In this document: positions 1 to 9,098 of the stretch, piece after piece | Numbering within the stretch: the stretch's first letter is position 1 | Layout of the letters: each line of letters opens with the position of its first letter | The notes under the pieces: generated by a model | Told to the model about the DNA's origin: nothing | What the model saw: the letters and a program-made list of their open reading frames with translations, nothing else | The model's database searches: none | Program-made: the position numbers and the translations under genes | Source: Megaera_A sp965233855 | Lineage (GTDB): Bacteria > Pseudomonadota > Alphaproteobacteria > Rickettsiales > Rickettsiaceae | DNA: 64,000 bases | Reading direction: 5' to 3' | Assembly: GCA_965233855.1 (NCBI GenBank) | Contig: OZ247586.1 | Span: 1 to 64,000 of the forward strand

Positions 1-305
1 CTTTCGTATATATCTTTCGTTTTAGTCTCATCTTTCTATACCTCTTTTGATTTTAAATCCTTTTATAGAATTTGTCCTCTAAAGTATAAACACCTCAAGT
101 AAAGCCCTTCATCTTTATAACAAGAATACTATTTAGATTCCTCTGTTTACCGGTTAAATAATATAATTATTACTCCTCATACCACAAGCCATTAACATAA
201 GTTATCTAATCTATGAAGATATATTCTAATAACAAAACAAATTAAAAGAAACCTACGCTAATAGGTAATTAAAAAGCAAACGCAATAGGGTTTAAGAACG
301 CATTA
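1..305. other. AT-rich non-coding left edge
   Basis: No open frame of useful length and no RNA gene was recognised on either strand. The stretch lies downstream of the stop codon of the minus-strand fusion gene and is mostly A and T. No terminator hairpin with a T-run was found. Confidence 0.4.
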
Positions 306-1937
306 TTAGTTAATTGGCGGAGCTTTTAACTCTTCCTCAGCTTCTTTTTGATCTTCGGCCTCTTGAATTTCATCTTGAACATCTAGTGCTTCCGGATTTT
401 TTGTTTCCACCTGATCAGCTCTAAACTTCAAATTAGGTATTTTAAAATAATAAGCAATCATCCTAGTTGTAAAAGCACCAACGGCGACTATGATAACAGC
501 ATTCCTTATACCGTTCGGGTCCGGATTATGTGAATTTATATCTAAATACAAACTGAATATAAGCCCCCATAATAAGGAAACTTCAGCATTTATAGCTCCA
601 TTTAAGCAAATAATGTAATGTTGCTTTCTCAGCAAATCACGAAGTATTCCACCACCATTTGCTGTTAAAAAAGCAAAGAAAGGACCCCAGAGTTCAATCG
701 GCTCAATTCTAGCCATAATAGCAATAGAAACTCCTGTTACAATGAAAGCTGCCTGACCAAGAGCATCACCAAGAACCAAGATATTATCCCAGAACTTCAT
801 AATTACATCATCTTCATTCGCATTTTTATTATAATATTCAAGAAGTCTAATAGTAGAGAACCCAACTAAAACCACAACCAATATATAATACATATAGGAT
901 GGGGTTAAAAACAAACCAACTTCTTCTCTATTAATCAAGACATCACGCATAATTCCTCCGCCAACTGACGGAAGCATCGCAAACAAAAAGGTTCCAAACA
1001 AAGTAGCGTTATCCTTTGCAGCTATTGCTATACCAGAAATAGCGAAAGCTAATGTTCCAACTACTCCAATAAAATAAAACCAACGAGAATCAATAGTCTG
1101 TAAAAGCATCACAGGATAAAGATATGTTTTTACAATGTCTTTATATTCATTGCTATCAGAAAACTCCTTTATCGCATGATTATACCTATCAACAACATCA
1201 AGAGGGACTGATTTTTTACTAAACATTAGATGAATAGGAGTTTTTACATGCAGTTGAATTTCTCGAACCTTTGATGTTACCTTATTATTTAAAATAGCTG
1301 CTGCACCAACAACTCTATCGGAAATAAAACCATCAATTTCACCTTTAACTAAGGCTTGCAAGGCATCAACATCATTATGGTACTGTTTAATAATATCTGA
1401 ATTAGTAGAATCATTGATAAATAAATTTATCTGAGGATCAGCATAAATAAAACCTTGAGTAACCCCTAAATTAAAATTCTGCAGCCTAATTTGCACTAAA
1501 AACTCAGAAATAGATTCAAAATCTAATTCTTTAATACTATCTCTCATTACAAAAAGTGAATTTTCTTCATAACGATATGGCTCAGAAAAGTACACATAAT
1601 TCGCTCTAGCTTTCGTATACGTTGCCCCTGCCGCTATATCACGTTTTCCATCACGTAAATCTAACTGATGTTGTCCCCAATCAACTTGTTCATATTCTGT
1701 TGCTATTCCAACTCTTTCCGACAATTGTTTTACAAGTTTTATGTCCATTCCAGTCAAACTATAGCCACCAGCGCTCACTTTGTTATATTGATATGGCTCC
1801 CATAAATACCACCCATTTAATAAGCTTTTCTTTTTAGCTGTTTCTGCACACTGAACTCCCTCTTTTACTTCTGAAGCAAGAATCTTTAAAGGTTGTGTTA
1901 AAATAAAAAGAACGAATAATAATCTAATGAAATTCAT
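306..1937 (-). CDS. Solute-binding domain fused to a TRIC-like (UPF0126) channel
   Basis: The 543-residue protein has a signal-like hydrophobic N-terminus (about residues 1-22). A periplasmic amino-acid-binding domain of the SBP_bac_3 type follows (about 35-270), with family-like stretches TGMDIKLVKQLSERVG and GKRDIAAGATYTKARANYVY. The C-terminal part is membrane-embedded and contains two copies of the UPF0126/YicG domain, each with a GGGxxRD signature (SVGGGIMRDVL and ANGGGILRDLL). UPF0126 proteins are annotated as glycine transporters or TRIC-type cation channels. The tail is highly charged and rich in Glu. The binding domain would face the periplasm and could gate or feed the channel; that role is inferred. 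It is transcribed away from the origin, downstream of the serS operon but 126 bp from the next gene. The domain calls are firm; ligand and ion are unknown. Confidence 0.8.
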   Translation of the reverse strand: MNFIRLLFVLFILTQPLKILASEVKEGVQCAETAKKKSLLNGWYLWEPYQYNKVSAGGYSLTGMDIKLVKQLSERVGIATEYEQVDWGQHQLDLRDGKRDIAAGATYTKARANYVYFSEPYRYEENSLFVMRDSIKELDFESISEFLVQIRLQNFNLGVTQGFIYADPQINLFINDSTNSDIIKQYHNDVDALQALVKGEIDGFISDRVVGAAAILNNKVTSKVREIQLHVKTPIHLMFSKKSVPLDVVDRYNHAIKEFSDSNEYKDIVKTYLYPVMLLQTIDSRWFYFIGVVGTLAFAISGIAIAAKDNATLFGTFLFAMLPSVGGGIMRDVLINREEVGLFLTPSYMYYILVVVLVGFSTIRLLEYYNKNANEDDVIMKFWDNILVLGDALGQAAFIVTGVSIAIMARIEPIELWGPFFAFLTANGGGILRDLLRKQHYIICLNGAINAEVSLLWGLIFSLYLDINSHNPDPNGIRNAVIIVAVGAFTTRMIAYYFKIPNLKFRADQVETKNPEALDVQDEIQEAEDQKEAEEELKAPPIN

Positions 1938-2063
1938 ATTGCAGTCAACGTAATACTTTGTAATTAATTATAAAAGTAACCCATTGCAATAAAAGGTACA
2001 ACGCAATCCTAGCAGAGTTATTTTTAAATAAAGCCAAATTTAAATTACTGTTACAAAATTATA

Positions 2064-2324
2064 CTATTTAGAGGTTTTTTTAAGGATTTTAAACCTAACT
2101 ATCCCATAAAAAGAAATTAACAACCACAATATTTCAATTATTACGGAGGCTAGATTCCAATGATAATATAAAGAAAAGAGAAGCATTATCGCTCCTACAA
2201 AATTTGAATATAAATATATAGAAGAACTTGAAGTAATTTTTTCTGATTGTATTAAAAAGAATGCAAAAATCACTAATCCGACACCCAAAATACCAACTAT
2301 ATCTGATATAAAATGAATATCCAT
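2064..2324 (-). CDS. Small membrane protein, CBU_0592-like
   Basis: This 86-residue protein has about three hydrophobic segments (near residues 7-25, 38-55 and 58-77) and a short basic tail (FKILKKTSK). The layout resembles the small CBU_0592-type membrane proteins found in Coxiella and Rickettsiales, whose function is unknown. It starts 5 bp after the serS stop and is probably the last gene of the operon that begins next to the origin. Family assignment is from memory of the pattern and is moderate. Confidence 0.6.
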   Translation of the reverse strand: MDIHFISDIVGILGVGLVIFAFFLIQSEKITSSSSIYLYSNFVGAIMLLFSLYYHWNLASVIIEILWLLISFYGIVRFKILKKTSK

Positions 2325-2329
2325 ATACC

Positions 2330-3610
2330 TTAATTCTTCAATTTTTCTATCTTCGTCTCACCGCCCATATAAGGAACAAGAGAGCTTGGTATTGTTATTG
2401 AACCATCTTCGTTTTGATAGTTCTCTAAAATTGCAACGATAGTTCTTCCAACTGCTAATCCAGAACCATTAAGCGTGTGAACAAATTTTGTTTGATTATC
2501 ACCAAACTCCTTGTATCTGGCCTTCATTCTTCTTGCTTGAAAATCACTACAATTAGATATGCTTGAAATTTCCCTATATTTTTTCTGCCCAGGCAGCCAA
2601 ACCTCTAAATCATAAGTTTTTCTAGCAGAAAACCCCATATCACCACTACAAAGCAACATAACACGATATGGTATCTCTAAGCGCTTTAGAATTTCTTCTG
2701 CAGATTCAAGCATCCTTTCTTGTTCTGCATCAGATTCTTCCTCAGTCGTGATAGAAACTAACTCAACCTTACCAAATTGATGGTTTCTAATCATGCCTCT
2801 TGTATCTTTACCGGCACTCCCAGCCTCTGATCTAAAACACTCAGTATAAGCTACATATCTTTGAGGCAAATCTTCTCTTTTTTGAATTGAGTTTGCTACC
2901 AAATTTGTAAGAGGAACTTCACCTGTTGGAATTAGTCTATAGCTTCCTCCTTCTGTTAAATAAGAATCTTCACTAAATTTTGGTAATTGCCCAACATTAT
3001 ACATCGCATTTGGTCTAACTAATATTGGCGGAGAAATTTCCTGACACCCATAATCTTCCGTATGTATATCAATCATAAAACTTATTAAGGCTCTTTCAAG
3101 TTTTGCTAGCCTTCCCTTTAATGTAACGAATCTACTCCCAGAAATTTTTGCTGTTTGTTCAAAATCCATCATTCCAAGATCTTTTCCAAGATCATAATGT
3201 TCTTTTTCTTTTGGAAGTTCTTTTGGTTTACCAAAATCACGAACGAACTTATTCATTGTTTCATCCGTTCCATAAGGAACTTTTTCATCAGGTAAATTAG
3301 GTATATTATCCATTATTTCTTTATATCTATCATTATCATCCATTTTTTTTGACAATTCAGATAGTTTTTCATTTATGTGCTCAACATCTCGCTTGGTATC
3401 TTCAAATTCACGCCCTTTTCTTCCCTTCAGGCTACCAAGTTTTTTAGATTTTGCATTTCTTGATTGTTGAAATTGTTGAATCAAAGTGGTTAACTGCCTT
3501 CTTTCTTCATCAAGAACCAGCAACTCATTAGAGTCTACTTTAACCCCTCTTTTCTGCAAAAGATTATCAAATTCTTCTTTGTTTTCTCTAACCCATTTGA
3601 TATCTAGCAT
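2330..3610 (-). CDS. serS: Seryl-tRNA synthetase
   Basis: This class II aminoacyl-tRNA synthetase charges tRNA-Ser with serine in the cytoplasm. The 426-residue length is normal. The first 110 residues form the expected long coiled-coil arm that grips the tRNA. The catalytic core shows motif 2 (FRSEAGSAGKDTRGMIRNHQ) and motif 3 (LNGSGLAVGRTIVAILENYQ). Its start overlaps the end of tatC by 7 bp, which indicates translational coupling within the minus-strand operon. Nothing unusual is seen. Confidence 0.97.
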   Translation of the reverse strand: MLDIKWVRENKEEFDNLLQKRGVKVDSNELLVLDEERRQLTTLIQQFQQSRNAKSKKLGSLKGRKGREFEDTKRDVEHINEKLSELSKKMDDNDRYKEIMDNIPNLPDEKVPYGTDETMNKFVRDFGKPKELPKEKEHYDLGKDLGMMDFEQTAKISGSRFVTLKGRLAKLERALISFMIDIHTEDYGCQEISPPILVRPNAMYNVGQLPKFSEDSYLTEGGSYRLIPTGEVPLTNLVANSIQKREDLPQRYVAYTECFRSEAGSAGKDTRGMIRNHQFGKVELVSITTEEESDAEQERMLESAEEILKRLEIPYRVMLLCSGDMGFSARKTYDLEVWLPGQKKYREISSISNCSDFQARRMKARYKEFGDNQTKFVHTLNGSGLAVGRTIVAILENYQNEDGSITIPSSLVPYMGGETKIEKLKN

Positions 3611-4344
3611 TTCTTCTGTCCTCTGTTTTCAACTAATTTACATAATATGATTGAAACTTCATATAATAAAAGCAATGGTATTGCAAGTGCTATCTGGCTA
3701 ATTACGTCAGGTGGAGTAAAAATTGCAGCTACAATAAAAATTATTACAATTGCAACTCTTCGTTTCTTACGCAAAGAACCCGAATGAACCAAACCCATAG
3801 CATTTAAAATAACCATAATTATTGGCAATTGGAATGCCGCGCCAAAAGCAAGTGTAAATTGTATTACTAATTCTAGATATTCACTAATTCTTGCTTCAAG
3901 AATAAGAGGAATGCCGGCACTATTATTTTCATAACTTAGAAAAAACTCCCAAGCTCTAGGCATTACAAAATAAAAAACGAAAAAACTTCCAGCATAAAAC
4001 AAAACTGGAGAGAAAAGCATAACTAATCTCACTAAGGATTTTTCAAAATGCAAAAGCCCTGGTGCTATAAACGAATATGCTTGATAACAAATCATCGGAA
4101 TAGTAAAACAAAAGGCTGAAAATGCTGATAATTTTATATAAGAAAAAAAAGCTTCAGCCAAACCAGTATAAATAATTCTACGCCCTTCATTACTTGAAAT
4201 ATCAATAAGCGGAATTAAAAAAAATTTATAGATAGATTCACGAAAAAAATAACAGCCTATAAAAACAATAAGAAAAAAAATAACAACAATCAAAAATCGC
4301 TCTTTTATTTCTTTAAAATGTTCTTTAAACGTATATTTTTGCAC
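3604..4344 (-). CDS. tatC: Twin-arginine translocase subunit TatC
   Basis: TatC is the inner-membrane receptor that recognises twin-arginine signal peptides and, with TatA, exports folded proteins. The 246-residue protein has the N-terminal FKEHFKEIKERF helix, the conserved FxxPGL element (SFIAPGLLHFEK) and six hydrophobic segments. It ends in a basic tail. It sits between cvpA and serS, while tatA is some 32 kb away at 36291, so the Tat genes are not an operon here. No tatB was seen, as is common in minimal Tat systems. Confidence 0.95.
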   Translation of the reverse strand: MQKYTFKEHFKEIKERFLIVVIFFLIVFIGCYFFRESIYKFFLIPLIDISSNEGRRIIYTGLAEAFFSYIKLSAFSAFCFTIPMICYQAYSFIAPGLLHFEKSLVRLVMLFSPVLFYAGSFFVFYFVMPRAWEFFLSYENNSAGIPLILEARISEYLELVIQFTLAFGAAFQLPIIMVILNAMGLVHSGSLRKKRRVAIVIIFIVAAIFTPPDVISQIALAIPLLLLYEVSIILCKLVENRGQKKC

Positions 4345-4364
4345 TGTATTTAATTATAAAAACT

Positions 4365-5060
4365 CTATTCTTCATTTTCAGGAAGGATTTCATCAATTCC
4401 ATTTTCAAGCACATCATCCATTGGAATTTCTATAGACGACTTAACATCACTCCCTTTTTTCCTTTTTATTACATCAATCATATCTTCTTCACCATTTTTA
4501 TTGTCTTTCGGCAATTTAATTGAATTTAATAAATCTTTTGGAATATAGGAAACAGAATCCTTTAGTGCTTTCTCAAGATACCTAGCTGTCATAGAAGTTT
4601 TTAACCATTCCGGATATTTCTCCATTTCAAGATTATATACTACATCTTCTAGCTTTTCGGTTCCAGAATAAGTTCCAGCGGTGAAAATCGCAATAACAGC
4701 AAATATCAAAAGAGATATTAAACCACCTCTAACAATACCAATAGCAAAACCAAGAAACCGATCAAAAACTCCCTGGCTTACCTCTTTAAATAGTAAAACG
4801 ATCTTCGATGTTAAGAAAGTAAAAACAATCAAAGAGAAAATATAAGAAACAACTCCACTTGCAATAGAAGTAACAAGTTCATTTGCTACATATCCAGAAA
4901 ATATTATCCGAACGTATGAATATAAAAATATTGCAACAAATATAGAAGCTATAAAACCTAGAAGGTTGATGGTTATACAAACCATACCTCTATATAGCCC
5001 CATTAAAGATGAAACAAAGAGTATAGTCAAAATTATTATATCAAAAATAGTAAATGTCAT
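4365..5060 (-). CDS. cvpA: CvpA family membrane protein
   Basis: The first 140 residues hold four hydrophobic segments and the CvpA-type start (FTIFDIIILTILFVSSLMGL, then YRGM). CvpA proteins are inner-membrane proteins named for colicin V production in E. coli; in other bacteria they affect envelope stress tolerance. The C-terminal 90 residues are hydrophilic and acidic and look disordered. It overlaps the 5-FCL gene by 4 bp (ATGA-type) and ends 20 bp before tatC. Confidence 0.85.
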   Translation of the reverse strand: MTFTIFDIIILTILFVSSLMGLYRGMVCITINLLGFIASIFVAIFLYSYVRIIFSGYVANELVTSIASGVVSYIFSLIVFTFLTSKIVLLFKEVSQGVFDRFLGFAIGIVRGGLISLLIFAVIAIFTAGTYSGTEKLEDVVYNLEMEKYPEWLKTSMTARYLEKALKDSVSYIPKDLLNSIKLPKDNKNGEEDMIDVIKRKKGSDVKSSIEIPMDDVLENGIDEILPENEE

Positions 5061-5656
5061 AATTCTATTATAGTTTTATCTGTAATAACATAATCGAGCG
5101 CTAAATCATGCGGCTCACGAGGTAAATATTCACTCAAATCTCTATGAAAACAAACACCAATCTTCGTTATTTTCTTCTTGCTAGCTTTATTGATATATCT
5201 ATCATAATATCCAGCACCGAAACCTAAACGATCACCTTGCAAACTAAGTGACAATGCAGGAATAATAATAATACTCGGTTCAACTTTATTTTCATTTTGA
5301 GGTTGCATCAATTTATTAAAACTACTTCTTTCCATTTTTGAACCAAGACCATATTTAACATAATACATCTTAGTTCCTTTGATTTTTGGTAAAGCAATTT
5401 TCTTCGAAAATTTTATAGCAAGCTTTATTAAATCCACCTCTCCTTTCAGTGGCCAATATAAACCAATAATAGTCTTATTGTCTAGAATATCAGATTTTTT
5501 ATCGCTAATAATTCGTTTATTTTTATTTGATATAATTGAATCTATAACTTCTTGTGTGTTTTTAACAATAATATCATTATGTAAACCGTGACTTAAATCT
5601 TTAGATTCTTTTCTTAAGGATAGAAATTTTTCTCTTAATAATTTCTTTGATTCCAT
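5057..5656 (-). CDS. 5-formyltetrahydrofolate cyclo-ligase
   Basis: This 199-residue enzyme converts 5-formyl-THF to 5,10-methenyl-THF at the cost of ATP and returns folate to one-carbon metabolism. The family signature is clear in the second half: PALSLSLQGDRLGFGAGYYD followed by RYI, then GVCFHRDL and a DLALDYVITD end. The middle has extra Lys-rich sequence (about residues 40-60), a low-complexity insertion typical of AT-rich genomes. It lies 6 bp after dnaQ in the operon. Confidence 0.9.
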   Translation of the reverse strand: MESKKLLREKFLSLRKESKDLSHGLHNDIIVKNTQEVIDSIISNKNKRIISDKKSDILDNKTIIGLYWPLKGEVDLIKLAIKFSKKIALPKIKGTKMYYVKYGLGSKMERSSFNKLMQPQNENKVEPSIIIIPALSLSLQGDRLGFGAGYYDRYINKASKKKITKIGVCFHRDLSEYLPREPHDLALDYVITDKTIIEL

Positions 5657-5662
5657 TATTAA

Positions 5663-6331
5663 TTACTTTTTTATAAATTTTTCAATAAACTCTTGATGAC
5701 GATTAAGCTCATCTTCGGTTGGAGAAATAACAATATTATTTCCCTCTACTTTTACTGTTGAAGCTTGATTTGAAGATTCATTAGCTAATTTTTTACTCAT
5801 AGAAAAACTAGTTTGTCTTCCACCTGTCAATTCCACATATACTTCAGCAAGAAGCGCCGCATCTAACAAAGCTCCGTGAAAATCTCTAGATGAATTATCC
5901 ACTTTAAATCTTCTACATAAGGCATCAAGATTTACTCTAGCTCCAGGGAAAGTTTTTCTAGCAATAACCAATGTATCAATTGCTTCCGATAACTCTAGAG
6001 ATGGTAAATTAACTAAAGATAATTCATAATTTAAAAATTTAATATCAAATGGAGCGTTGTGAATAACCAACTTTCCATCTTCGATAAACTTTAAAAAATC
6101 ATCAGCTATTTCTTTAAACAGAGGTTTATCTTGAAGAAACTCATGAGATATGCCATGAATTCTATAAGCTTCATTTGGCATATCTCTCTCAGGATTAATG
6201 TAGAAATGAAATTTGTTTCCTGTCAAAACTTTATTGACCATCTCTAACGCACCAATTTCAACTATTCTATGACCATCATTTGGACTCAAGCCTGTTGTTT
6301 CTGTATCTAGTAATATTTCTCTAACGTTCAT
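5663..6331 (-). CDS. dnaQ: DNA polymerase III epsilon subunit (3'-5' exonuclease)
   Basis: DnaQ proofreads for the replicative polymerase. All DEDDh exonuclease motifs are visible: Exo I LLDTETTGLSP, Exo II IHNAPFDIKFLNYEL, and Exo III with the catalytic His in FHGALLDAALLAEVY. The length of 222 residues is usual for alphaproteobacteria, with a short divergent tail that would contact the polymerase. It overlaps coaE by 4 bp. Its place beside coaE and PPSR at the origin matches the Caulobacter and Rickettsia order. Confidence 0.95.
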   Translation of the reverse strand: MNVREILLDTETTGLSPNDGHRIVEIGALEMVNKVLTGNKFHFYINPERDMPNEAYRIHGISHEFLQDKPLFKEIADDFLKFIEDGKLVIHNAPFDIKFLNYELSLVNLPSLELSEAIDTLVIARKTFPGARVNLDALCRRFKVDNSSRDFHGALLDAALLAEVYVELTGGRQTSFSMSKKLANESSNQASTVKVEGNNIVISPTEDELNRHQEFIEKFIKK

Positions 6332-6894
6332 TTTACTTGTTTTATTATATTATTTAATATCTTTTCAATTTCTTTTTGATCTAACTGAGTATCAATTATA
6401 AAATCTGCTTTTTTCTTTTTTTCTTCTTGGTCCATTTGTACAATTTTAATTTTTTCATATAAATTCAGGTCAATTACACCTCTTTTTTTTGCTCTAAGCA
6501 ACCTAGTTTCTTCATTACAAAAAACACAAATACTATATGAAAAATACTTATCAAATTTTGATTCAAATAATAGCGGTACTTCCGTAAACAATAATTCTTT
6601 ATCCTTGTGTAACTCTTCAAATTTTTTTATTCCTTCTCTAACAATAGGATGTATTATTGATTCTAATCTCTTTCTTGCTTTAGAATCATCATAAATTATT
6701 TTAGATAATTCTTTTTTATCAAAAATTTTTAACTCTTTAAATTCATCAACTATTTTATTTTGAAGGCTAACATCTTTATAAATTTCTTTTACAAAAACAT
6801 CGCAAGAAAAAATTTTGTAACCTAATTTTTTAGCACAATTTAAAACAAAACTTTTGCCAGAAGCAAAGCTTCCAGTAATAGCAATATTAACCAT
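6328..6894 (-). CDS. coaE: Dephospho-CoA kinase
   Basis: CoaE carries out the last step of coenzyme A synthesis, phosphorylating the ribose of dephospho-CoA. The 188-residue protein has a P-loop near the N-terminus (ITGSFASGKSFV), the IIHPIVREG element and the EVPLLFES lid region typical of the family. Its start shares one base with the PPSR stop, and it overlaps dnaQ by 4 bp. The genes maf and aroE, which often sit between these two in other alphaproteobacteria, are absent. Confidence 0.95.
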   Translation of the reverse strand: MVNIAITGSFASGKSFVLNCAKKLGYKIFSCDVFVKEIYKDVSLQNKIVDEFKELKIFDKKELSKIIYDDSKARKRLESIIHPIVREGIKKFEELHKDKELLFTEVPLLFESKFDKYFSYSICVFCNEETRLLRAKKRGVIDLNLYEKIKIVQMDQEEKKKKADFIIDTQLDQKEIEKILNNIIKQVK

Positions 6895-7712
6895 TATCTA
6901 ATTCCTTTTTTCTGCTCGTAGTAAGCTTTCATAATAATTGCAGCCGTCTCTTCTATCGATCTCATTGAAACATCAATTACTCTCCAGTTATTTTCAGAAC
7001 AAATTCGTTTTATTTGTCTACACTCCTCCTGTACTGTTTTTATATCAGTATAATTTGAACTTTCCGTAACTTGTAAAAAATTCATTCTACTCTCTCTAAT
7101 TTCAACCAACCTACTAGGATTAATCACTAAACCAAAAATTACAGGATGATTCATTTTTGGAAGCACATCAGGAAAAGGGCAACCGCTTACCAAAGGAATA
7201 TTTGCCGTTTTAAAACCATTATATGATAAATATACAGAGGTTGGGGTTTTAGAAGTTCTTGATGGTCCAATTAATATTATATCTGCTTCTTCAAGATCAT
7301 CTATCATTTGACCATCATCATGACGAAGGGAGTATTCTATAGCCTCTACTTTATCAAAATAAGTTTCATCAAATTTATTAGTATATCCAACTCCACTATC
7401 TGCACTTTCTCCAATATATTCTGCAACTTCTTTAACAATTTTACTAACAACAGAAACACATGGTATTTTCATTTCAAAACAAAATTTCTTTAATGAATCA
7501 CGAATCTCTTCATCAGAAACTGTATATAATATCATTCCTGGTTTACTTCTAACCTTTTCAAAAACCTCATTTAACATCTTAAGATTTCTAGTCATTGGCC
7601 AATGATATTTTTTAACATCAACATCACTAAACTTGGCTAAGGCTGTATTAGCAGCGTGCTTTACCGTTTGTCCAGATGACTCTGAAACCAAGTGTACTAT
7701 TAGTTTTTTCAT
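6894..7712 (-). CDS. PEP synthase / PPDK regulatory protein (DUF299)
   Basis: DUF299 proteins are bifunctional ADP-dependent kinases and Pi-dependent pyrophosphorylases that switch pyruvate phosphate dikinase or PEP synthase off and on. The 272-residue protein starts MKKLIVHLVSESSGQT, which fits the family's usual start, and contains the P-loop-like GPSRTSKTPTSVYLS. I chose the ATG at 7712 rather than a GTG three codons upstream (7721). The GTG start would place the initiation region inside a DnaA-box-like site. It is the first gene left of the origin; the equivalent position in Caulobacter and Rickettsia is also held by this family. Confidence 0.92.
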   Translation of the reverse strand: MKKLIVHLVSESSGQTVKHAANTALAKFSDVDVKKYHWPMTRNLKMLNEVFEKVRSKPGMILYTVSDEEIRDSLKKFCFEMKIPCVSVVSKIVKEVAEYIGESADSGVGYTNKFDETYFDKVEAIEYSLRHDDGQMIDDLEEADIILIGPSRTSKTPTSVYLSYNGFKTANIPLVSGCPFPDVLPKMNHPVIFGLVINPSRLVEIRESRMNFLQVTESSNYTDIKTVQEECRQIKRICSENNWRVIDVSMRSIEETAAIIMKAYYEQKKGIR

Positions 7713-8078
7713 TTTATACACATCTCTTTGTGGATAATTATTATTTTTTACTTCTATATTATTAGCTCTATTTCAAGGAAATATCTACTATTATACTTCG
7801 TAATAGAAATATGGTAAAAATTGTGTATAGATTGAGTACATCTCACCCTCCCCTTACTTACCCACATTTCATCCCCTATTTATACACAAAAACATCAACT
7901 GTATAATTTTACATGTGTATAAATAGTATAAACTTCATTTTCATAGAAAATCTTTATCTAAAATAACAACTTTATTGTTGATAAATATGTGAATAACTTC
8001 TAGTTCATATTATCCACTGTACCTACTACTAACTATAATATATATATACTTATATTATTATAATAGTGTGAAAAACAT
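7713..8078. other. Predicted chromosomal replication origin (oriC)
   Basis: The 366-bp gap between the divergent PPSR and hemE genes carries one perfect DnaA box (TTATCCACA on the minus strand, 7729-7737). Several 8-of-9 variants are also present: TTATACACA at 7714-7722 and 7880-7888, its complement at 7914-7922, TTATTCACA on minus at 7988-7996 and TTATCCACT at 8010-8018. A weaker match lies at 7822-7830. The right end (about 8031-8064) is almost pure A/T and could be the unwinding element. The hemE/DUF299 junction is the experimentally established Caulobacter origin and the proposed Rickettsia one. Flanking genes point outward on both sides. Function here is inferred from these features. Confidence 0.85.
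7729..7737 (-). promoter_or_regulatory. Consensus DnaA box
   Basis: This is an exact match to TTATCCACA, read on the minus strand. It is the only perfect box seen in the predicted origin. It lies 17 bp upstream of the PPSR start codon, so DnaA bound here could also affect that gene. Confidence 0.75.
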
Positions 8079-9098
8079 ATGAGTAATTTTATAAAGGTTT
8101 TCAAAAAAGAAAATAAAGATATTCCTATTTGGTTAATGAGACAAGCAGGAAGATACTTACCTGAATATATGGAAGTAAGATCTAACGTAAATAATTTTTT
8201 AGAGCTATGTTACGATTCAGATAAAGCTACAAAAGTTACATTACAACCAATAAATAGATTTGGTTTTGATGCGGCAATTTTATTTTCAGATATTTTAGTA
8301 TTACCTCATGCTCTTGGTTGGGATGTTGCTTTTAAAAAAGGGGAAGGACCAATCTTAGAAAAATTTAAATCTGAAAAAGATCTTTTAAAATTATCGGATA
8401 ATTTTTCTGACAAAATAAATAATGTCTATTCTACTGTTAACAAAGTAAAAGCATCACTGCCAAAACATGTATCTTTAATAGGTTTTGCTGGAAGTCCATG
8501 GACAGTAATTAGCTACATGCTAGAAGGAAAAGGAAAGCAAGATTTTTCGGTGAGTAAAGGTTTTTTATATAATGATTATCAAACAGCTAAAAAATTATTT
8601 AATATTATTTCAGATAAGACAATTGAATATTTATCAGGTCAAATTGAAGCTGGAGCAGAAGTAATACAGCTTTTTGATTCATGGTCTGGAATGTTAAACG
8701 GATTTAATTATGAAGAATTTGTTATAAAACCAACTAAAAAAATAGTTAGTGCTTTAAAACAAAAATATCCTAATGTTCCAATAATTGGTTTTCCAAGAGG
8801 TTCCGGGTATAATTACGATAATTATATTAAAAATACAAAAATTGATGGAGTTAGTGTTGATCAGTTTACTCCAATTTCACAGATGAAAAAATGGCAGAAA
8901 GATATAGTTGTTCAAGGTAATTTTGATCCAGTTATTTTACTTGGAAATAAAGAAAACATAAAAAATGCTGTTGACGAAATACTATATAAAGTAGAAGATG
9001 AAAACTTCATTTTCAATTTAGGACACGGTATTATGCCAAATACTGATCCAAGTAACGTAGAGTATTTAATTAAGCGTGTTAGAGAATTTAAAAAATAA
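8079..9098 (+). CDS. hemE: Uroporphyrinogen decarboxylase
   Basis: HemE removes four acetate carboxyl groups from uroporphyrinogen III to give coproporphyrinogen III in haem synthesis. The 339-residue protein carries the N-terminal signature PIWLMRQAGRYLPEYM, the FSDILVLPHALG segment with the catalytic Asp, and GFAGSPWTVISYMLEGKG. It is the first gene right of the origin and overlaps hemH by 23 bp. The very AT-rich region just upstream includes TATAAT at 8059-8064, a possible -10 box. Confidence 0.96.
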   Translation: MSNFIKVFKKENKDIPIWLMRQAGRYLPEYMEVRSNVNNFLELCYDSDKATKVTLQPINRFGFDAAILFSDILVLPHALGWDVAFKKGEGPILEKFKSEKDLLKLSDNFSDKINNVYSTVNKVKASLPKHVSLIGFAGSPWTVISYMLEGKGKQDFSVSKGFLYNDYQTAKKLFNIISDKTIEYLSGQIEAGAEVIQLFDSWSGMLNGFNYEEFVIKPTKKIVSALKQKYPNVPIIGFPRGSGYNYDNYIKNTKIDGVSVDQFTPISQMKKWQKDIVVQGNFDPVILLGNKENIKNAVDEILYKVEDENFIFNLGHGIMPNTDPSNVEYLIKRVREFKK

